Shown here: in pieces, positions 14,925 through 18,148 of the stretch
Position numbering within the stretch: position 1 is the first letter of the stretch
How the letters are laid out: every line of letters starts with the position of its first letter
NCBI GenBank assembly: GCA_021153185.1
Contig: JAGKTY010000049.1
Location: 1 to 18,148 of the forward strand
DNA length: 18,148 nucleotides
Source of the DNA: Lachnospiraceae bacterium
Lineage (GTDB): Bacteria; Bacillota; Clostridia; Lachnospirales; Lachnospiraceae
Reading direction: 5' to 3'
The notes under the pieces: generated by a model
Seen by the model: only the letters and a program-made list of their open reading frames with translations
Databases searched by the model: none
Told to the model about the DNA's origin: nothing
Position numbers and translations under genes: made by a program

Positions 14925-15608
14925 ATGGAAAAGACAAAAATTTTGGTTGTAGACGATGAGAGCAGAATGCGGAAGCTTGTCAAAGATTTCTTGGTAAGAA
15001 GTCAGTTTGAAGTGTTGGAAGCGGAAAACGGGGCACAGGCACTTGACTTATTTTTTGAGGATAAGGATATCGCACTTGTGATTTTGGATGTGATGATGCC
15101 CGGAATGGACGGCTGGGAAGTCTGCAGGGAAATCAGACAGTATTCCAAAGTGCCGATTATTATGCTGACGGCAAGAACCGATGAAAGTGATGAATTACAG
15201 GGATTCAAGCTTGGCGTGGATGAGTATATTACCAAGCCGTTCAGTCCAAAGATTTTGGTGGCAAGAGTGGAAGCGGTTCTTAGAAGAAGTGGTGTCAAAG
15301 CAGAGGAGAGCCGCCTCGTCGCAGGAGATATTACACTTGACAAGACAGCGCATGTTGTGACGATTCAAGGAAAATCGATTGATTTAAGCTTTAAAGAATT
15401 CGAACTACTTGAATATTTTATGGAAAATGAAGGGATAGCGCTTTCGAGGGAAACCATTTTGGATCGTGTATGGAATTACGATTATTTTGGTGATGCCAGA
15501 ACAATTGATACACATGTCAAAAAACTGCGGAGCAAATTAGGAGAACAGGGAGCATATATTAAGACAATTTGGGGAATGGGCTATAAATTCATTTCGAAAG
15601 AGTCTTAA
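14925..15608 (+). CDS. OmpR/PhoB-family response regulator
   Basis: A 227-residue DNA-binding response regulator. The receiver domain (1-120) has the acidic pair Asp10-Asp11, the phosphorylated Asp55 in LVILDVMMPGMDGWE, Thr82 and the invariant Lys104 in TKPFSP. The winged-helix domain (about 128-225) shows LDKTAHVV......DLSFKEFELLEYFMENEG and RTIDTHVKKLRSKLG, the recognition helix of the OmpR family. The ATG follows AGGAG (14911-14915), which overlaps the stop codon of the preceding gene. Its partner is the histidine kinase 7 nt downstream. Target genes are unknown; self-regulation is common in this family. Confidence 0.95.
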   Translation: MEKTKILVVDDESRMRKLVKDFLVRSQFEVLEAENGAQALDLFFEDKDIALVILDVMMPGMDGWEVCREIRQYSKVPIIMLTARTDESDELQGFKLGVDEYITKPFSPKILVARVEAVLRRSGVKAEESRLVAGDITLDKTAHVVTIQGKSIDLSFKEFELLEYFMENEGIALSRETILDRVWNYDYFGDARTIDTHVKKLRSKLGEQGAYIKTIWGMGYKFISKES

Positions 15609-15615
15609 AGGACGT

Positions 15616-17148
15616 GTGGTGGCAAATATGAAAATGTTTTCAAAGCACAAGGAACAGGAAAAACTCGGTGTGCAAAAACCACTTGCAAAGCAAATCACAC
15701 TCGTGTTTGATGCACTGCTTCTCGTTATGATGCTGTCGTTTCTGACGTTAAACGGATTGTTTTTGCGCACAATTTATACGAGGCATTGTATTGCAAATAT
15801 GAAGGGGGCTTATCAAAAGCTGAACGAAGCCATTGCGGAAGAAAAAATCACGGCAGATTCGTTCGCCACGGAATTGGCAAGACTTTGCAAAATGTATAAT
15901 ATTGAAGTCGTTATCGTTGACGAGGATTCGGAAACGGTGCTGTCTTCCGTAAAAGAATCCGGTTCGCTTATCCAGCATCTTTTGGATAATATATTCCTTG
16001 ATGATGAGGAAACCTCAAGGCATAATAAAATATTTGAAAAAACAGCGGCATATACCATTGATGAATATGTTGATCGCGGCATACAGCTTCACTATATGTC
16101 GATGTGGGGCGTACTTGATAACGGCAATCTTTTTATGATTCGTTCTGTAGTCGAAAGTATTCGTGACAGTGTTCGTCTGACTAACCGGTTTGTGATTCAG
16201 CTGGGAATTGTCACATTGATTGTCGGTAGTTTTTGCGTATGGATTGTCTCCAAACGTTCCACCGCACCGATTTTGGAACTTGCCAGGATTTCCAAGCGTA
16301 TGGCAAATCTTGATTTTGAAACAAAGTATACAGGTGATGACAAAAATGAAATCGGTGTTTTGGGACACAATTTCAATGAGATGAGTGATACACTCAAGCA
16401 GGCGATTTCGGAACTTAAAACAGCAAACAATGAATTACAAAACGATATCGAAAAAAAGGAACAAATCGATGAGATGCGAAAAGAGTTCCTTGCAAATGTC
16501 TCGCATGAACTCAAGACACCGATTGCACTTGTGCTCGGATATGCCGAAGGATTAAAAGATTGCCTGCATGATGACAAGGAAAGCAGAGAGTTTTACTGTG
16601 ATGTGATCATGGATGAAGCAATGAAGATGGACAACATGGTCAAAAAGCTTTTGATGCTCAATCAGCTTGAGTTTGGCAATGAAAATGTTGTGATGAGTCG
16701 TTTTGACATTGTGGAGATGATTCAGAATTACGTGCAATCAGCCGATATTTTATTAAAACAACATGAGGTGACTGTGTTGGTTACATCCGATGCGGAGCAT
16801 ATGTTTGTGTGGGGCGATGATTTCAGAATTGAGGAAGTGATTCGTAACTATTGCAGCAATGCACTCAATCATGTGGATGAAAATAAAAAAATTAAGATTG
16901 ACATCGTAGCCAAAGATGATAAGGTTAGAGTATCAGTTTATAATACAGGAAAGCAAATTCCAAGAGAGGCACTGCCGCTTATTTGGGATAAATTTTATAA
17001 GGTAGATAAAGCACGCACGAGAGAGTATGGCGGAAGTGGTGTCGGCCTTTCGATTGTGAAAGCGGTCATGGAATCCATGAATCAGGCGTATGGTGTGTGT
17101 AATCATGATGAAGGGGTAGAATTCTGGTTCGAACTTTCGAGGGTATAG
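15616..17148 (+). CDS. Sensor histidine kinase (VanS/PhoR-like)
   Basis: A membrane sensor kinase of about 510 residues. TM1 lies at about 29-53, an extracytoplasmic sensing region of about 135 residues follows, and TM2 lies at about 190-212. A HAMP linker (about 213-265) leads to a short coiled coil, then the dimerisation box FLANVSHELKTPIA with phosphorylated His297. The ATP-binding domain has an N box (RNYCSNALNH), an F-box-like WDKFYKVD and a G2 box GGSGVGLSIV. The G1 box reads NTGKQIP, with Asn in place of the usual Asp, as in some Firmicutes kinases. The start is uncertain: GTG at 15616 and 15619 compete, and AAAGGA (15607-15612) is better placed for 15619; ATG 15628 would be too far. 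It should phosphorylate the regulator encoded upstream. The signal is unknown. Confidence 0.94.
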   Translation: MVANMKMFSKHKEQEKLGVQKPLAKQITLVFDALLLVMMLSFLTLNGLFLRTIYTRHCIANMKGAYQKLNEAIAEEKITADSFATELARLCKMYNIEVVIVDEDSETVLSSVKESGSLIQHLLDNIFLDDEETSRHNKIFEKTAAYTIDEYVDRGIQLHYMSMWGVLDNGNLFMIRSVVESIRDSVRLTNRFVIQLGIVTLIVGSFCVWIVSKRSTAPILELARISKRMANLDFETKYTGDDKNEIGVLGHNFNEMSDTLKQAISELKTANNELQNDIEKKEQIDEMRKEFLANVSHELKTPIALVLGYAEGLKDCLHDDKESREFYCDVIMDEAMKMDNMVKKLLMLNQLEFGNENVVMSRFDIVEMIQNYVQSADILLKQHEVTVLVTSDAEHMFVWGDDFRIEEVIRNYCSNALNHVDENKKIKIDIVAKDDKVRVSVYNTGKQIPREALPLIWDKFYKVDKARTREYGGSGVGLSIVKAVMESMNQAYGVCNHDEGVEFWFELSRV

Positions 17149-17157
17149 GAGAACAAT

Positions 17158-17964
17158 ATGGAACGCAGAAAAATGAGATTGGCATGTTTTGCTTTGATTG
17201 CAGGACTTCTGTGCGGCTGCGGAAATCAAATTCCGCAACTGAGTGAAGAGGATCATGCAAAGATTAGTGAATATGCCGCGGCAAAGCTTCTTTCTTATGA
17301 TACGATGTATCATAGCAGACTGCTTACAGATGAAGAGTTACTTGTTGCACAACAAAAAAGAGAAGAGCAGCTTGCAAGAGAAGAAGCAATTGCGCAGTAT
17401 TTGGCGAGTCAGGAAAAAGACGAAGCGTCAGATAAGGATGCAGAATCGAATAACGGAAAAGACGGTAAGGGAGAAAAAGAGCAGAAAGCAAAGAAACCAC
17501 TTGCGCAGCTCCTTGGCTTAGATGGAATAGAGATTACCTATCTGGAGACAGCAGTGCTTGATTCTTATCCGGCAGAGGTCAGCCAGATATCAGGAAATAA
17601 TCTTGATGACCCGCTTGCTGCATTTTTTTCCATGAGTGCATCGACCGGATGTAAGCTCGTTGTTTCGTCATTCGAACTTGCGAATACGACCGGACAAGAG
17701 GCTACTGTGGATATGCTCAGCAAAAATGTCAGATTTACGCTGGCTTGTGATTCCTTTAAACGGAAAAGCACACTTGTGACGATGCTCGAAGACGATTTTT
17801 CGACGATGTCTAAAATCGTGGCACCGGGTGAAACAATCAAAGCGGTTATCATGTGTGATGTACCGGCGCAGCAGTGCGAGACGCTTTCGGGACTCAACCT
17901 GTCTGTGCGATTTGGGGAAGAAAGCGAAAACTATGATTTGGTCAATATAAATCAAAAACTGTAA
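17158..17964 (+). CDS. Lipoprotein of unknown function in a two-component operon
   Basis: A 268-residue protein starting at an ATG after AGGAG (17148-17152), 9 nt after the kinase stop codon. The signal sequence MERRKMRLACFALIAGLLCGC ends in a lipobox LCGC, with Cys21 expected to carry the lipid, so it sits on the outer face of the membrane. Residues about 60-116 are highly charged, Glu/Lys/Gln-rich and probably helical or disordered. Residues about 118-265 look like a compact beta-rich domain, similar in feel to DUF4352/DUF5067-type lipoprotein domains, with a late VAPGETIKAVIMCDV segment typical of immunoglobulin-like folds. Coupling with the kinase suggests it could sense or respond to an envelope signal. 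The family assignment is weak. Confidence 0.82.
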   Translation: MERRKMRLACFALIAGLLCGCGNQIPQLSEEDHAKISEYAAAKLLSYDTMYHSRLLTDEELLVAQQKREEQLAREEAIAQYLASQEKDEASDKDAESNNGKDGKGEKEQKAKKPLAQLLGLDGIEITYLETAVLDSYPAEVSQISGNNLDDPLAAFFSMSASTGCKLVVSSFELANTTGQEATVDMLSKNVRFTLACDSFKRKSTLVTMLEDDFSTMSKIVAPGETIKAVIMCDVPAQQCETLSGLNLSVRFGEESENYDLVNINQKL

Positions 17965-17990
17965 TCTGATACATATATTTCATGTGCCTA

Positions 17991-18017
17991 AAAAAGCCCA
18001 TATAATGGGCTTTTTTT
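17991..18017 (+). terminator. Terminator after the two-component operon
   Basis: AAAAAGCCCAT (17991-18001) pairs with ATGGGCTTTTT (18005-18015) around a 3-nt loop, with T continuing to 18017. The flanking A and T runs make it possibly bidirectional. Confidence 0.92.
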
Positions 18018-18056
18018 ATGCGGCAAAAATAATTTGAAAAAAATTGTAAAAAGTTG

Positions 18057-18085
18057 TTGACAATGCAAAATACGCGTGGTATATT
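18057..18085 (+). promoter_or_regulatory. Very strong promoter, probably of an rRNA operon
   Basis: A consensus TTGACA (18057-18062), exactly 17 nt, and TATATT (18080-18085) with TG at 18077-18078. A run of A/T tracts (18022-18056) just upstream resembles an UP element. Transcription should start near 18092. Confidence 0.8.
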
Positions 18086-18091
18086 ATCACT

Positions 18092-18148
18092 GTTGCGTGT
18101 CACGAAGACGCAAAACAACAGACAGAACATTGACAAATAAACAGTAAT
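18092..18148 (+). other. Probable rRNA operon leader, cut by the window end
   Basis: A hairpin TTGCGT (18093-18098) / ACGCAA (18108-18113) is followed by GAACATTGACAAATAAACAG (18125-18144). The latter resembles the boxA-type leader segment that precedes 16S rRNA in Bacillus and Clostridia (of the type TTGAAAACTAAACA). No rRNA sequence is reached before the window ends, so this is inferred. Confidence 0.55.

Noticed and set aside
1..18148. CRISPR array, insertion sequence, prophage genes or tRNA genes
   Set aside because: I looked for regular spaced repeats, transposase or integrase motifs and tRNA T-arm sequences. The only T-arm-like sequence is that of tmRNA, and the only tandem repeats are the short 12-bp and 18-bp ones described.

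Overview
The window reads as a chromosomal segment of a Gram-positive anaerobe of the class Clostridia, most likely a Lachnospiraceae member. The evidence is moderate-to-low GC, AGGAGG-type ribosome binding sites, sigma-A promoters (TTGaca / TATAAT, often with a TG extension), the order secG-rnr-smpB-ssrA, a VanS-like histidine kinase and a secreted fibronectin-III protein with a Pro/Thr tail. This placement is inferred; no 16S sequence is visible. All supported genes lie on the + strand, and coding density is high.

Layout. (1) 1-1495: a promoter, a structured leader, a secreted protein with four FN3 domains, and a strong terminator. (2) 1503-3868: phosphoglycerate mutase (gpmI) with its own promoter, overlapping by 1 nt a DUF554 membrane protein; a terminator includes the DUF554 stop codon. 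(3) 3876-7653: three genes encoding a VWA-like/DUF2201 protein with a degenerate metallopeptidase motif, a MoxR-type AAA+ ATPase, and a cytoplasmic protein with BspA-like leucine-rich repeats. This is the least characterised part and the best candidate for an unusual system. (4) 7662-11105: secG, rnr, smpB and the tmRNA gene ssrA, covering protein export, RNA decay and ribosome rescue. (5) 11149-11998: a D-lactate dehydrogenase-family reading frame that lacks about the first 59 residues and begins 43 nt after the tmRNA terminator. (6) 11999-12328: a non-coding stretch with hairpins and a short imperfect repeat. (7) 12329-14245: a zinc-ribbon protein and argJ (arginine biosynthesis). (8) 14298-18017: a coiled-coil membrane protein, an OmpR-type response regulator, its histidine kinase and a lipoprotein, probably one signalling operon, closed by a terminator. 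(9) 18018-18148: a very strong promoter and a leader resembling the antitermination leader of Firmicutes rRNA operons, so an rRNA operon probably starts just beyond the window.

How the genes fit together. SmpB and tmRNA rescue stalled ribosomes, and RNase R degrades the non-stop mRNA; their adjacency is functionally coherent. Glycolytic genes such as gpmI often sit close to secG-rnr-smpB in Clostridia, so the DUF554 and MoxR/VWA/LRR genes look like a block placed between usual neighbours. The truncated dehydrogenase directly downstream of ssrA suggests a past rearrangement at the tmRNA 3' end, a known integration hotspot.
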